Shown here piece after piece: positions 44,265-54,025 of a DNA stretch of 58,022 nt. The notes beneath the pieces are model-generated. The model was given only the letters and a program-made list of their open reading frames with translations. It searched no databases and had not been told where the DNA came from. The stretch lies in the NCBI GenBank assembly GCA_005884685.1, contig VBAH01000069.1, forward strand, positions 1-58,022, in the 5' to 3' direction. Numbering within the stretch: the stretch's first letter is position 1; each line of letters opens with the position of its first letter. The position numbers and the translations under genes were made by a program. This DNA comes from Alphaproteobacteria bacterium (GTDB taxonomy: Bacteria; Pseudomonadota; Alphaproteobacteria; Rhizobiales; Xanthobacteraceae).

Positions 44265-44663
44265 ATGTCAGTGAAAAGGCCCGATCCGGTGGACATCGAA
44301 GTGGGGCACCGGATCAGAATCGAGCGGTTGGCGCGTGGCCTTTCGCAAACTGCCCTTGCCAATCAGCTGGGCGTGACCTTTCAGCAAGTGCAGAAGTACG
44401 AGAAGGGCGTCAATCGCGTCGGCGCGGGCCGGCTGACCAAGATCGCCGAGGTGCTCGGCATCGACGTCGGCACGTTCTTCACCGGCAAGGAGATGCTGGA
44501 GAGCGAGCCGCCGAAAGATGGCGAAGCTTCGCCGCTGAAGCTGCTCACCGTGCCCGGCGCCTTCCGCCTGCTGCGCGCTTATGCGGACATCGAAGACAAC
44601 GGCCTGCGCCGCGCGATCGTGGATCTGGTCGAGCAGGTTTCCAGCCAGAAGCAGACAGCCTGA
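44265..44663 (+). CDS. XRE-family transcriptional regulator
   Basis: 132 aa. A single helix-turn-helix domain (about 12-68) with IRIERLARGLSQTALANQLG and VTFQQVQKYEKGVNRVGAGR, the recognition helix being QQVQKYEKG. The C-terminal third is an alpha-helical tail (LLRAYADIEDNGLRRAIVDL). This is the widespread Hyphomicrobiales XRE protein type found in several copies per genome. GAGGAG precedes the ATG at 44265. Two palindromes upstream suggest autoregulation. A terminator follows at 44706. Confidence 0.9.
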   Translation: MSVKRPDPVDIEVGHRIRIERLARGLSQTALANQLGVTFQQVQKYEKGVNRVGAGRLTKIAEVLGIDVGTFFTGKEMLESEPPKDGEASPLKLLTVPGAFRLLRAYADIEDNGLRRAIVDLVEQVSSQKQTA

Positions 44664-44705
44664 ACCGGCACACTGCAACAACTCAGTTTCGGCTCATGAA
44701 AAAAA

Positions 44706-44735
44706 GCGTCCACCGGTCGGTGGGCGTTTTTCGTT
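44706..44735 (+). terminator. Rho-independent terminator after the XRE gene
   Basis: GCGTCCACC (44706-44714) pairs with GGTGGGCGT (44719-44727) with GGTC as loop (G-T pairs at two positions), followed by TTTTTCGTT. It lies 43 bp after the regulator stop. Confidence 0.85.
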
Positions 44736-44829
44736 GTGAGGGGTGGCGTTCACCTGTGCGCATCGCGGTGCTAGTGTCGCGCGACCTCTAACTGCAAGTT
44801 GCGACAACGAAAACGGCGGGATGGAATCC

Positions 44830-46515
44830 ATGCGTGGCAAGGACAACATGCGCAGCGGTGGCGAAGTGCTGGTTGATCAGCTGCTGGTCAACGGCGTGCG
44901 CCACGTCTTCTGCGTCCCGGGCGAAAGCTACCTCGCCGCGCTCGACGCCTTCCACGACCGCGATGTTGCCGTCACCGTGTGCCGCCAGGAGGGCGGAGCG
45001 GTGATGATGGCCGAGGCGCACGGCAAGCTCACCGGGCGGCCCGGCATCGCGTTCGTGACGCGCGGACCGGGCGCCACCAATGGCTCACCCGGCATTCACA
45101 TTGCGAAACAGGATTCCACACCGCTCATCATGTTCGTCGGGCAGGTCGCGCGCGAGATGCGCGACCGCGAAGCCTTTCAGGAGCTCGACTACCGCGCGGT
45201 GTTCGGCACGATGGCCAAGTGGGCGACCGAGATCGACGATCCCGAGCGCATTCCCGAAGTGGTGTCGCATGCCTTTCATGTCGCGATGAACGGCCGGCCC
45301 GGTCCGGTGGTGATCGCGCTGCCGGAGGACATGTTGATGGAGCGCGTGTCCGTCGCCGATGCGCTCGCGGCCGAGCCGATCGAGACGTGGCCCGGCCTCA
45401 CCGACATGTCGCAACTGCAAAAGTTGCTCTGGGCCGCTGAAAGGCCGATAGCGCTTCTCGGCGGCAGCCGCTGGTCGGACGCGGCCTGTGCCGCGACGGT
45501 ACGCTTTGCGGAGCGTTTCGACCTGCCGGTCGCGACTTCGTTCCGCCGCATGCCGCTGTTTCCGGCGACACACCCTTCGTATGCCGGCGACCTCGGCACC
45601 GGCGTCAATCCGAAGCTTGTCGCGCGTGTCAAAGCCGCAGATCTCATCCTGCTGGTCGGTGGGCGGCTCGGCGAAATGCCGAGCCAAGGCTACACGTTGA
45701 TCGATATTCCGACCCCGAGGACAAAACTCATTCACGTCTATCCTGATCCCGACGAGCTCGGTCACGTCTATCGTCCGCATCTGGCGATCAACGCGACGCC
45801 GACCGCTTTTGCCGCATCGCTCGAGGGCGTGCAGCCGCCGAACGAGATCCGCTGGCGCGGCTGGACCAAGGAGGCGCGCGCCGACTATCTCGGCTGGACG
45901 GAGCAGCCGACGCAGGTGCCGGGCGCGGTGAATTTCGGCGAGATCATGGTATGGCTGCGCGGAGTGCTGCCTGCTGACAGCATCATCACCAACGGGGCAG
46001 GCAACTTTTCGACCTGGATGCACCGCTTCTACCGTTTCAGCAGACCCGGAACGCTGCTTGGTCCGACCTCCGGCTCGATGGGTTACGGACTGCCGGCGGC
46101 GGTCGGCGCCAAGCGGCTCTATCCCGGGCGCACCGTGGTGTGCGTCGCGGGCGACGGCGATTTCCTGATGAACGGGCAGGAGTTCGCGACCGCGGTGCAA
46201 TACGATCTGCCGATCATCGTGCTGATCATGGACAACGGCATGTACGGCACGATCCGGGCGCACCAGGAGCGCGAATTTCCCGGCCGCATCACCGCGACCG
46301 CGCTGAAGAATCCGGATTTCGCCGCCTATGCGCGCGCGTTCGGCGGCTTCGGCGCAACGGTCACGAAAACCGGCGAGTTTGCCGCCGCCTTCAAGGCCGC
46401 GCAGGAGTCGGGCAAGCCCGCGATCCTGCACCTGCTGGTCGACCCGCAGGCGATCAGCCCGGCCACCACGCTCGACGCCATCCGGGCGAAATCGATGGCG
46501 GCGCGCTCTTCCTAA
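44830..46515 (+). CDS. Thiamine-diphosphate-dependent enzyme (acetolactate synthase-like)
   Basis: 561 aa with the three domains of the POX/ALS family. The N-terminal Pyr domain has VFCVPGESYLAALDAF and catalytic Glu54 in CRQEGGAVMMAEAHGK; the middle domain follows, and the PP domain has the TPP motif GDGDFLMNGQEFATAV ending IVLIMDNGMYGT. Lack of a regulatory subunit gene and the sequence of the middle domain argue against housekeeping IlvB. Likely role: a 2-oxo-acid decarboxylase or carboligase of a catabolic route. ATGs at 44821, 44830 and 44845 are all possible. The TetR gene follows 56 bp later. Confidence 0.87.
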   Translation: MRGKDNMRSGGEVLVDQLLVNGVRHVFCVPGESYLAALDAFHDRDVAVTVCRQEGGAVMMAEAHGKLTGRPGIAFVTRGPGATNGSPGIHIAKQDSTPLIMFVGQVAREMRDREAFQELDYRAVFGTMAKWATEIDDPERIPEVVSHAFHVAMNGRPGPVVIALPEDMLMERVSVADALAAEPIETWPGLTDMSQLQKLLWAAERPIALLGGSRWSDAACAATVRFAERFDLPVATSFRRMPLFPATHPSYAGDLGTGVNPKLVARVKAADLILLVGGRLGEMPSQGYTLIDIPTPRTKLIHVYPDPDELGHVYRPHLAINATPTAFAASLEGVQPPNEIRWRGWTKEARADYLGWTEQPTQVPGAVNFGEIMVWLRGVLPADSIITNGAGNFSTWMHRFYRFSRPGTLLGPTSGSMGYGLPAAVGAKRLYPGRTVVCVAGDGDFLMNGQEFATAVQYDLPIIVLIMDNGMYGTIRAHQEREFPGRITATALKNPDFAAYARAFGGFGATVTKTGEFAAAFKAAQESGKPAILHLLVDPQAISPATTLDAIRAKSMAARSS

Positions 46516-46571
46516 AGCTTGCGCCAAGGCGTGAACGCTGGCTCACTTCTTTCCGGAGGGTGAGTCGCGCG

Positions 46572-47237
46572 ATGCCCTATCGCCGCACCGAAAACGTCGT
46601 CCGCCGCCTCGCGGCGCGCCGCGAGGCGATCATGCAGGCCGCCGGCGCGCTCGCCGCCGAGGCCGGTATTGCCGCGGTGCAGATCACGCCGGTCTCGCGC
46701 CGCGCCGGCGTCGCGACCGGCACGGTGTATCGATACTTCCCGTCCAAGGACGAGCTCGTCGGCGCGCTGGTCCACGATGTCGCGGAGCGCGAGATCGGCG
46801 CCATGCGGCGCGCCGCGGATGCCGCGCCCGGTCCGCTCTCGGCGCTCGCCGCCGCCATTACGACCTACGCGGCGCGCGCACTCGGCAGCCGCAAGCTCGC
46901 CTTCGCGCTGATCGCCGAGCCTGCCGATGCGGCCGATGACGCGCGGCTGGCGTTCCGCGCGGCGCTCGCCGCCGAGCTCGGCCGACGGGTGTCCGCCGCG
47001 GTGCAGGCGGGCCTGCTGCCCGGGCAGGACATCGCGGTGGCGGCGCCGGCGCTCACCGGCGCGCTGATCGAGGGATTGATCGGCCCGCTCGCCGCGGATG
47101 CGCGCGACGAGACCGGCACGCGCGACGCGGTGCAGGCGCTCACCCTGTTTGCGCTGCGCGGCCTTGGCGTCGCCGACGCGCGTGCCCGCGGGCTGGTGGT
47201 GGGGACCACGGTGCCGGGGCGCGAGCGGGGGGGCTAG
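46572..47237 (+). CDS. TetR/AcrR-family transcriptional regulator
   Basis: 221 aa. N-terminal TetR HTH (about 14-60): REAIMQAAGALAAEAGIAAV and VSRRAGVATGTVYRYFPSKD. The C-terminal ligand domain is Ala-rich and helical. It follows the TPP-enzyme gene in the same direction and is the best candidate for its local regulator. The start at 46572 has GGAGGGTGAG upstream. Confidence 0.9.
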   Translation: MPYRRTENVVRRLAARREAIMQAAGALAAEAGIAAVQITPVSRRAGVATGTVYRYFPSKDELVGALVHDVAEREIGAMRRAADAAPGPLSALAAAITTYAARALGSRKLAFALIAEPADAADDARLAFRAALAAELGRRVSAAVQAGLLPGQDIAVAAPALTGALIEGLIGPLAADARDETGTRDAVQALTLFALRGLGVADARARGLVVGTTVPGRERGG

Positions 47238-47270
47238 AACCTGAAAATGGGGCCCGGTATTCGCAGACGA

Positions 47271-48392
47271 TCATGCTCGAGCAGAAAGCTGGCGCGCAGA
47301 AGATGCCTGGGTCGAGACCCGGCGCGAGGACGCGAGCACCGCGTCGACGAATTGCGCCGAAACGGGCCGATCGAGCAGGACTGACCTCGCTCGGGACGGC
47401 CCTTGCATCCAGCAGTCGACCGCCTGCACCAAAGGGGCAAGTCCCCAGCACGATTTTTCCCGCGCGGGCGCACGCGCGAGCAAACGCACCTTTTGCGTGA
47501 CGCGGCGCGTGATGTCGTCCACCAGCGCGAGCCGCTGCGCGCTCGGCGCGCCAAGCGACCATAGCGGCGAGTGCCTGGTCCATCGCTCCACCGTGCGCAG
47601 ATAGCTCGGCAACATCACGAAGAAACTGCCCACGCCGATGTAGTCCTCCAGCGTAACGACCTTGTGCGTCAGGTGGCCCGGCAGAAACAAGGTTTGCCCG
47701 GCCTCGACGGTGAACCAGCGGCTGCCGCGTATCGACAGAAAGGCCGCGATGTTGAACGCCGCCTGCGGCGCCTCGACCTCGCAGCGCTCCACGTCCTCCA
47801 GGTTGCGCGACAGGCCGCGAAAGGTATCCCACACCAGCCAGAGCTTCTTGCCGGTGAAGCAATGGTTGCTTCCGTCCGGATCGTCGCTGTGCGAGTCGGT
47901 GAATGTGCCGGCCGAACTCATGACCAAAGTCAGCATTTCTTCGGCGCCGACGTCGCCGCCCGCTCGCGCCAGCAGGTTGAAATCGCTGAGCCGCGAGCAG
48001 TCGATGCGGCGCGCGACGTTGGAGCCGCGGATGTGCAGGTCGGTCACGCTCACCTTGCTCCGTCCGCTCTCCCAACGCCGGATCAACTCGTCGCGCGTGA
48101 CATACTTCTGCGTGGCGCTCGCGCCGCAGCGAACCCGGATCGTCCCTTCATCCGGCAGGCCCGTGCGCAGGGCATGAAGCACGGCGCCGCGCGTTCCGCG
48201 CTCGCGCTCGCCGCGCACCCGAACGGGAAAATCACTGAACAGGATCGGCTCGCCGCGGGCCATGGCGCCGAACAGGGCCGCGCGCGAGAACGCGACCGGG
48301 CGAATGCGCCGCCGCGGCAGGGCGGCCAGTTGGCGGCGCGTCGCCGCCAATGTCGGATCGATCCGTAGCGCGTCTGCCCACAGTTGCCGCAT
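47271..48392 (-). CDS. JmjC/cupin-8-like protein, possibly a 2-oxoglutarate oxygenase
   Basis: 373 aa. The middle resembles a JmjC double-stranded beta-helix: TFTDSHSDDPDGSNHCF gives a His168-x-Asp170 facial pair, followed by TGKKLWLVWDTF with a basic residue in the usual 2-oxoglutarate position (Lys182), and FLPGHLTHKVVTLED provides the distal His (His240 or His243). Prokaryotic JmjC proteins hydroxylate proteins or small molecules. The N- and C-terminal quarters match nothing I know. It stands alone, convergent with the TetR gene. Confidence 0.7.
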   Translation of the reverse strand: MRQLWADALRIDPTLAATRRQLAALPRRRIRPVAFSRAALFGAMARGEPILFSDFPVRVRGERERGTRGAVLHALRTGLPDEGTIRVRCGASATQKYVTRDELIRRWESGRSKVSVTDLHIRGSNVARRIDCSRLSDFNLLARAGGDVGAEEMLTLVMSSAGTFTDSHSDDPDGSNHCFTGKKLWLVWDTFRGLSRNLEDVERCEVEAPQAAFNIAAFLSIRGSRWFTVEAGQTLFLPGHLTHKVVTLEDYIGVGSFFVMLPSYLRTVERWTRHSPLWSLGAPSAQRLALVDDITRRVTQKVRLLARAPAREKSCWGLAPLVQAVDCWMQGPSRARSVLLDRPVSAQFVDAVLASSRRVSTQASSARQLSARA

Positions 48393-48563
48393 GCTGGCAC
48401 GCCCCTGATGATCAGGTGAAGGCCGCTACCGGGGACGGCGGGCGATCCGCATGGTCAGGGAATCACGGCGCCTGCACCCCATGTCGCTTACAACTATGGA
48501 GTGTGCCGGTCGGATGCGCAATAGCCCTGCCGCATAGGCTGATACCCGTGTTGCCGGAACGGC

Positions 48564-49190
48564 CTACTGCCAGCCCGGCACGCCCCGCATGTCCGGCAGC
48601 CTGTGCGCGATGCCCTTGTGGCAGTCGATGCAGGTCTTCTCGCCCGGGACCAGGAAGCGCTCGTGCGCGGCGGACGCGCGCGCCGACTGCTTGGAGACGT
48701 CCATCGACTCGGTCGAGTGGCAATTACGGCATTCGAGCGAGTCGTTCGCCTTGAGCCGCGCCCATTCGTGCAGCGCCAGCTCCAACCGGTGATCGACGAA
48801 TTTCTCCCGCGTGTCGATCGTGCCGAACAGATGGCCCCACACCTCCTTCGACGCCTGCATCTTGCGCGCGATCTTGTCGGTCCAGTTGTGCGGCACGTGA
48901 CAATCCGGACAGCTCGCGCGCACGCCCGAGCGGTTGGAGAAATGGATGGTGGATTTGAGCTCCGCGAACACGTTGTCGCGCATCTCGTGACAACCGGTGC
49001 AGAACTTCTCCGTGTTGGTGAGCTCGAGCGCGGTGTTGAAGCCGCCCCAGAAGATCACGCCCGCCACAAATCCGGCGAGCACCAGCACGCCGAGCCCGAA
49101 CACCGAGCTTGGCCGGCGCAGCACATCCCACAGCTCGAGCGCAAAGGCGACGACCCCGCGGCGCCCTTTCGCCTCGTGCGCCACCGTCAT
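48564..49190 (-). CDS. napC: NapC: tetraheme c-type cytochrome, quinol oxidase for Nap
   Basis: 208 aa, last gene of napEDABC. One N-terminal membrane anchor (about 28-50) and four CxxCH hemes: CTGCH at 64, CPDCH at 94, CRNCH at 154 and CIDCH at 187. NapC takes electrons from quinol and passes them to NapB/NapA in the periplasm. Its start overlaps the napB stop by 4 bp. Confidence 0.93.
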   Translation of the reverse strand: MTVAHEAKGRRGVVAFALELWDVLRRPSSVFGLGVLVLAGFVAGVIFWGGFNTALELTNTEKFCTGCHEMRDNVFAELKSTIHFSNRSGVRASCPDCHVPHNWTDKIARKMQASKEVWGHLFGTIDTREKFVDHRLELALHEWARLKANDSLECRNCHSTESMDVSKQSARASAAHERFLVPGEKTCIDCHKGIAHRLPDMRGVPGWQ

Positions 49191-49654
49191 CGCCGCCCTC
49201 CGGGCTGCGTGCGCGAGAGCAGCGTGTCGATGTCGGTGAAGTCGTTGGTGACCGGCGGCTTCACGTCATGTTGCGGCACGTGACACTGGGTGCAGAAAAA
49301 CCTCCGCGGCGAGACGGATGCGAGGAATTGCCCGTCGCGATCCATGAAATGCGTGATCGAGAGCATGGGTGCCTGGCTCTCGCCGGTGCGCGCGCGGGCG
49401 TGGCAGGAGAGACATTTGTTGCCGTTGAGATCGACCTGATAGCTCTCGATCGAATGCGGGATCAGCGGCGGCTGTTCGGGATAGTTGCGGATTTCCTTCT
49501 CGGTGGTGTTGCGCATCGGCGTCATGCGCGCCGCCTGGCCCTCGGTGTCGAGCGGCGTTCCGCCGCGCAGCCCGGATTGGGTCTGCGCGCAGAGGGCGCC
49601 TGCCGCGACGGCGAATGCGGCGGCGAGGGCGAGCGTGCGAAGTCCGGTCATCAT
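49187..49654 (-). CDS. napB: NapB: diheme cytochrome c subunit of periplasmic nitrate reductase
   Basis: 155 aa with a signal peptide ([20 protein letters not shown]). Two hemes: CLSCH at 81 and CTQCH at 121; [20 protein letters not shown] is the conserved NapB stretch before heme 1. It receives electrons from NapC and reduces NapA. It lies 7 bp after napA and overlaps napC. Confidence 0.93.
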   Translation of the reverse strand: MMTGLRTLALAAAFAVAAGALCAQTQSGLRGGTPLDTEGQAARMTPMRNTTEKEIRNYPEQPPLIPHSIESYQVDLNGNKCLSCHARARTGESQAPMLSITHFMDRDGQFLASVSPRRFFCTQCHVPQHDVKPPVTNDFTDIDTLLSRTQPGGRR

Positions 49655-49661
49655 CGCTGCC

Positions 49662-52163
49662 TCACACCCGCTCGATCTTGACGGCGCATTTCTTGAAATC
49701 GGTCTGCAGTGAGATCGGGTCGGTCGCGTCGAGCGTCACCTTGTTGATCAGCTGCGACTCGTCGAACCACGGCACGAACACCAGCCCGCGCGGCGTCTTG
49801 TTGCGCCCGCGCGTCTCGACGCGGGTGCGGATGTAGCCGCGGCGCGACGCCACTTTGACCTCGTCGCCGCGGCGCAGCTTCAGTTCGGCGGCATCGTCCG
49901 GATGCATGAACACCACTGCGTTCGGGAACGAGCGGTAGAGCTCGGGTACGCGCCGCGTCATGGTGCCGGAATGCCAGTGCTCGAGCACGCGGCCGGTCGA
50001 GAGCCAGAACGGATAGTCCTTGTCGGGAGATTCCGCCGCCGGCTCGTAGGGCAACGCAAAGATACGCGCCTTGCCGTCGGGATGGCCGTAGAACTCGATG
50101 CCGGCGCCCTGCTTCACATACGGATCGGCGCCTTCGCGGAAACGCCAGCGCGTCTCCTGTCCGTTCACCACCGGCCAGCGCAGCCCGCGTTCCTGATGGT
50201 AGCGCTCGAACGGCGCAAGGTCGTGGCCGTGGCCGCGCCCGAAACTCGCGTATTCCTCGAACAGGCCCTTCTGCACATAGAAGCCGAAGTCGTTCGACTC
50301 GTGATTGCCGTAGCCTTCCTCGATCTCGCTCACCGGAAATCTGTCGACCTGACCGTTTTTGTAAAGAATGTCGAACAGGGTCTTGCCGCGATACTCGGGC
50401 TTCTTCGCGAGCAGTTCTTCCGGCCAGACCTCCTCCATCCTGAAGCGCTTGGAGAACTCCATCACCTGCCAGACGTCGGAACGGCTCTCGCCCGGCGCCT
50501 CGACCAGCTGATGCCAGAACTGCGTGCGCCGCTCGGCATTGCCGTAGGCGCCTTCCTTCTCGACCCACATCGCGGTCGGCAGGATGAGATCGGCGGCGAG
50601 CGCCGTCACGGTCGGATAGGCGTCGGAGACGACGATGAAGTTGTCGGGATTGCGGTAGCCGGGCAGGCCTTCCTCGTTGCAGTTCGCCCCCGCCTGGATG
50701 TTGTTGTTCACCTGCACCCAGTAGGAGTTGAGCTTGCCGTCCTTGAGCATGCGGCTCTGCAGCACGGCGTGATAGCCGGGCACGGCGGGGATCGTGCCCT
50801 CGGGGAGCTTCCAGATGCGCTCCGCAATGTCGCGGTGCGCCTTGTTGGCGACCAGCATGTCGGCCGGGAGGCGATGCGAGAACGTGCCGACTTCGCGCGC
50901 GGTGCCGCAGGCCGACGGCTGGCCGGTCAACGAGAACGGCGAGTTGCCGGGCTCGGAGATTTTTCCCGTGAGCAGATGGATGTTGTAGATCAGATTGTTG
51001 CACCACACGCCGCGGGTGTGCTGGTTGAAGCCCATGGTCCAGAAGCTGGTCACCTTGATTTTCGGATCGGCATAAAGCTCGGCCAGCGCCTCGATGCGGT
51101 TCGCCGGCACGCCGGAAAGCTCCGCGGCCTTCTCGATCGTGTAGTCGGAGACGAACTTCGCGTAGTCCTCGAACGTCATGTCGGTCGCGTCGTTCGCCGT
51201 GGCGGCGCCCTTTGCGGCCTTCTGCAGCGGATGCTCGGGGCGCAGCCCGTAGCCGATGTCGGTCTGGCCGCGCTTGAACACCGTGTGCTTCGCCACGAAC
51301 TCCTTGTTCACGCGCCCGGTCTTGATGATGTGGTTGGCGATCGCGTTGAGGATCGCGAGGTCGGTCTGCGGCTTGAAGATGAGGCCGAGGTCGGCGAGAT
51401 CGAACGAGCGGTGCTCGAAGATGGAGAGTACGGCGACGCGCACATGCGGCGCGGAGAGCCGCCGGTCGGTCACCCGCGTCCACAGCAATGGGTGCATCTC
51501 GGCCATGTTCGAGCCCCACAACACGAACGCGTCCGCCGCTTCGATGTCGTCGTAGCAACCCATCGGTTCGTCGATGCCGAAGGTGCGCATGAAGCCCGCG
51601 ACGGCCGATGCCATGCAGTGGCGCGCGTTCGGGTCGATGTTGTTGGAGCGGAAGCCGGCCTTGAACAGCTTGGCGGCCGCATAGCCTTCCCACACCGTCC
51701 ACTGCCCGGAGCCGAACATCCCGACGCCGCTCGGGCCCTGCTTCTTCAGGGCGGCCTTGAACTTGTCGGCCATGATGGTGAACGCCTCGTCCCACGAGAC
51801 CGGCGTGAACTCGCCGTTCTTGTCGAACGCGCCGTTGCGCTTGCGCAGCATCGGCTGGGTCAGCCGGTCGTGGCCGTACATGATCTTGGAGAGGAAATAG
51901 CCCTTCACGCAGTTCAGCCCGCGGTTGACCTCGGACTTGATGTCGCCGTGGGTGGCGACGACGCGGTTTTCCTTGACGGCGACCATCACGCTGCAGCCGG
52001 TGCCGCAGAAGCGGCACGGCGCCTTGTCCCATTTCAGTTCGCTGGCGGCGCGCTCGGTGACGAGGTTGGCGGCGAGCGCCGGCGAAGCGAAGCCGCCGGC
52101 GGCTGCCGCCATCGCGGCAGCTTCCAGCTTCAGCATCTGGCGGCGGTCGAGCTTTGCAGTCAT
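49662..52163 (-). CDS. napA: NapA: catalytic subunit of periplasmic nitrate reductase
   Basis: 833 aa, typical length. Tat signal with [19 protein letters not shown]; a 4Fe-4S cluster bound by Cys50, Cys53, Cys57 (PCRFCGTGC) and Cys85 (LNCVKG); the bis-MGD molybdenum ligand Cys183 in [10 protein letters not shown]. It reduces nitrate to nitrite in the periplasm. Its start overlaps napD by 4 bp. All key residues are intact. Confidence 0.96.
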   Translation of the reverse strand: MTAKLDRRQMLKLEAAAMAAAAGGFASPALAANLVTERAASELKWDKAPCRFCGTGCSVMVAVKENRVVATHGDIKSEVNRGLNCVKGYFLSKIMYGHDRLTQPMLRKRNGAFDKNGEFTPVSWDEAFTIMADKFKAALKKQGPSGVGMFGSGQWTVWEGYAAAKLFKAGFRSNNIDPNARHCMASAVAGFMRTFGIDEPMGCYDDIEAADAFVLWGSNMAEMHPLLWTRVTDRRLSAPHVRVAVLSIFEHRSFDLADLGLIFKPQTDLAILNAIANHIIKTGRVNKEFVAKHTVFKRGQTDIGYGLRPEHPLQKAAKGAATANDATDMTFEDYAKFVSDYTIEKAAELSGVPANRIEALAELYADPKIKVTSFWTMGFNQHTRGVWCNNLIYNIHLLTGKISEPGNSPFSLTGQPSACGTAREVGTFSHRLPADMLVANKAHRDIAERIWKLPEGTIPAVPGYHAVLQSRMLKDGKLNSYWVQVNNNIQAGANCNEEGLPGYRNPDNFIVVSDAYPTVTALAADLILPTAMWVEKEGAYGNAERRTQFWHQLVEAPGESRSDVWQVMEFSKRFRMEEVWPEELLAKKPEYRGKTLFDILYKNGQVDRFPVSEIEEGYGNHESNDFGFYVQKGLFEEYASFGRGHGHDLAPFERYHQERGLRWPVVNGQETRWRFREGADPYVKQGAGIEFYGHPDGKARIFALPYEPAAESPDKDYPFWLSTGRVLEHWHSGTMTRRVPELYRSFPNAVVFMHPDDAAELKLRRGDEVKVASRRGYIRTRVETRGRNKTPRGLVFVPWFDESQLINKVTLDATDPISLQTDFKKCAVKIERV

Positions 52164-52498
52164 GACGTCTCTCCCGATGCCGCGACATCGATAGCGTGAA
52201 ACACGAGCGCCGCCGAGAACACATCCGGCAGCAATGCGATGGTGTTGAGCGTCGACCCAACGGCGCCCGCGCTTGGCGTCTCGATCACCACGACGAGCTT
52301 GCCCTTCGGGTCGCGCGCGTGAACTTCGCAACCGGGAAGCGCCGCGATCGCGGCCTCGACTTGCGCGAGGCGATCCGGCCGTGCCTGCACCAGCACGCTG
52401 GCGATCTCGGTATCCGGCGGCATGACCAGCGCGTCAGGATTGGCCATGCGTCCGGAGATGAAAGCGCGGCGATCCAGGGTGGGCCGATTGAGTGCCAT
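52160..52498 (-). CDS. napD: NapD: chaperone binding the NapA Tat signal
   Basis: 112 aa. Contains [20 protein letters not shown] and [20 protein letters not shown], the ferredoxin-like NapD core. Its N-terminus ([10 protein letters not shown]) superficially resembles a twin-arginine signal but no hydrophobic stretch follows. NapD is a cytoplasmic proofreading chaperone for NapA export. Overlaps napA by 4 bp. Confidence 0.9.
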   Translation of the reverse strand: MALNRPTLDRRAFISGRMANPDALVMPPDTEIASVLVQARPDRLAQVEAAIAALPGCEVHARDPKGKLVVVIETPSAGAVGSTLNTIALLPDVFSAALVFHAIDVAASGETS

Positions 52499-52508
52499 GC
52501 GTTTGCTT

Positions 52509-52691
52509 TCAGCGCGGAGGCGGGCCGGGCGGTCCCGCGATCATCTGATAGACCCAGACGGTCAGGCCGTAGCCGCCGACGGTTGCGACTGCGAGCGCGG
52601 GCATCAGCACGGCGGTGAGGAAAAGAAACGCGAAGATCTCCATGCGCCGCCGCCGCGCGTGCGTGCTCGTCTCTTCGCCCATGGCAGACAT
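52509..52691 (-). CDS. napE: NapE: small membrane protein of the nap operon
   Basis: 60 aa with one membrane helix. EIFAFLFLTAVLMPALAVAT then GGYGLTVWVYQMIAGPPGPP is the canonical NapE. I chose the ATG at 52691 (another at 52682). First gene of the operon, with an FNR-type box 84 bp upstream. The precise function of NapE is unknown. Confidence 0.88.
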   Translation of the reverse strand: MSAMGEETSTHARRRRMEIFAFLFLTAVLMPALAVATVGGYGLTVWVYQMIAGPPGPPPR

Positions 52692-52774
52692 GGCTTGTTC
52701 CGTCTGAATGAGGGTGCTGGGCGGCTTCCGGATCGTTGCCTGGTCAAACACTAGCCGGCGCGCCGAACGCGGTT

Positions 52775-52788
52775 TTGATCTGCATCAA
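52775..52788 (-). promoter_or_regulatory. FNR/FixK-type box TTGATCTGCATCAA
   Basis: An exact match to the consensus TTGAT-N4-ATCAA, 84 bp upstream of the napE start on the minus strand. In this order such sites are bound by FixK2, FnrN or related CRP/FNR proteins that turn on nap at low oxygen. Being symmetrical, it could also act on the divergent GNAT gene, but its distance and the function of nap favour nap. Confidence 0.85.
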
Positions 52789-52956
52789 GAGAGGCTGCGG
52801 CACCCGTTCGTCGCGTCGACGGCGGTGTTGCGAGCTTGCCGCAAACCGGAAGGGTCGCCATTGGACCATTGGCGTGCCGGGTTCGACCGTCGGGCAATGT
52901 CGCCGCGGGGAAGCGTTCGCCAGCATCGCGTGCTTGCAGCTCAAATCGCGGTTGTC

Positions 52957-53478
52957 ATGCGCGACGCAGCCAGTTTTTCCGCCCTCGAGACGCTGCCCGA
53001 TGCGCGCAGCGTCGAGATCCGCGCGCTCAAGCCCGGCGACCGCGACGAATTTCTCGCGGCCGCGGGGCGCGTCGGCCCGCAAACCCTGCAGCGCCGTTTC
53101 TTCGGCGCGAAACGCGGCTTCAGCGAGAAGGAGAAGGCGTTCTTCCTCGACGTCGATTTCGACAGGCACGTGGCGGTCATCGCGCTGCTGCAGGAAGCCG
53201 GGCGAAAAACGATCGTCGGCAGCGGGCGTTACGTGGTCGCGCAGCCGGGACAGGCGGAGGTCGCCTTCGTGGTCGTCGACGCCTACCAGGGTCAGGGCAT
53301 CGGTTCGATGCTGCTGCGCCACCTGGCGGCCATCGCCCGCGCGGCCGGCCTGCGGGAATTGATCGCGGAAGTCCTGCCGGAGAACGCGCCGATGCTGAAG
53401 GTATTTGCGCGCAGCGGCCTCCCGATGGAGACGCGCCGCGACTCCGGGCTGGTGCACGTGGCGCTGCGGCTCACGTGA
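52957..53478 (+). CDS. GNAT-family N-acetyltransferase 1
   Basis: 173 aa. GNAT fold with motif A VVVDAYQGQGIGSMLLRHLA (acetyl-CoA pyrophosphate loop Q-G-Q-G-I-G). The N-terminal ARSVEIRALKPGDRDEFLAA and TLQRRFFGAKRGFSEKE resemble the acetyltransferase domain of Pat-type protein acetyltransferases. The start is uncertain: no strong SD at 52957, and an open frame continues back to 52708. It is convergent with a second GNAT (8-bp overlap of ends). Confidence 0.78.
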   Translation: MRDAASFSALETLPDARSVEIRALKPGDRDEFLAAAGRVGPQTLQRRFFGAKRGFSEKEKAFFLDVDFDRHVAVIALLQEAGRKTIVGSGRYVVAQPGQAEVAFVVVDAYQGQGIGSMLLRHLAAIARAAGLRELIAEVLPENAPMLKVFARSGLPMETRRDSGLVHVALRLT

Positions 53479-53995
53479 GTTGCAGCGTCACCAGCCGGAT
53501 TCCCCGCTGGTGCGGATCGTCCTCGATGTGGAAACCGAGCTCGGCGCACATGCGCAGCATGGTGGTGTTCTCGGCCAGCACCTGGCCGTAGACTCGCTTC
53601 AGCCCGAGCGCACGCGCGTAGTCGATCATGCGCTGCATCAACAGCCAGCCGAGGCCGTGACCCTTCAACTCCGAGCGCACGATGACGGCGTATTCGCCGC
53701 CCGCGCGGTCGTCGTCGAGATGCAGCCGCACCACGCCAAGCATCCTGGCCGCCGCCTCGTCGAGCGCGATGAATGCCATCGCGCGGGAATAGTCGAGGCG
53801 CGTGAGCTGCGCGATCCGCTCCTCCGAGAGCTCCTTGATCGACGAGAAAAAGCGCAGCCGCGAATCCTCGAGCGTCACATGGGCGATGAATTCCGGATAG
53901 AGCGCGGCATCCTCGGGCCTGAGCGGCCGCATCAGCACGCGCGTGCCGTCCGGCAGCACGTCATGATGCACCAGCGAGGCCGGATCGGGAGTCAT
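53471..53995 (-). CDS. GNAT-family N-acetyltransferase 2
   Basis: 174 aa. GTRVLMRPLRPEDAALYPEF and LRFFSSIKELSEERIAQLTR, then motif A VRSELKGHGLGWLLMQRMID. It is related to the C-terminal domain of large Pat proteins (CoA-ligase-like plus GNAT), here free-standing. It is paralogous in layout to GNAT 1 and ends in an 8-bp overlap with it. The universal-stress-protein gene lies just upstream on the same strand (30 bp), so they may be co-expressed. Confidence 0.85.
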   Translation of the reverse strand: MTPDPASLVHHDVLPDGTRVLMRPLRPEDAALYPEFIAHVTLEDSRLRFFSSIKELSEERIAQLTRLDYSRAMAFIALDEAAARMLGVVRLHLDDDRAGGEYAVIVRSELKGHGLGWLLMQRMIDYARALGLKRVYGQVLAENTTMLRMCAELGFHIEDDPHQRGIRLVTLQLT

Positions 53996-54025
53996 CCGCG
54001 CAATGTGGTGGCTGGTCGCGGATCG

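Noticed and set aside
49902..52199. 765-codon plus-strand open frame opposite napA
   Set aside because: Same type of shadow. NapA is beyond doubt on the minus strand, and the composition of the antisense frame (Val/His/Arg/Leu with no motifs) is not protein-like.
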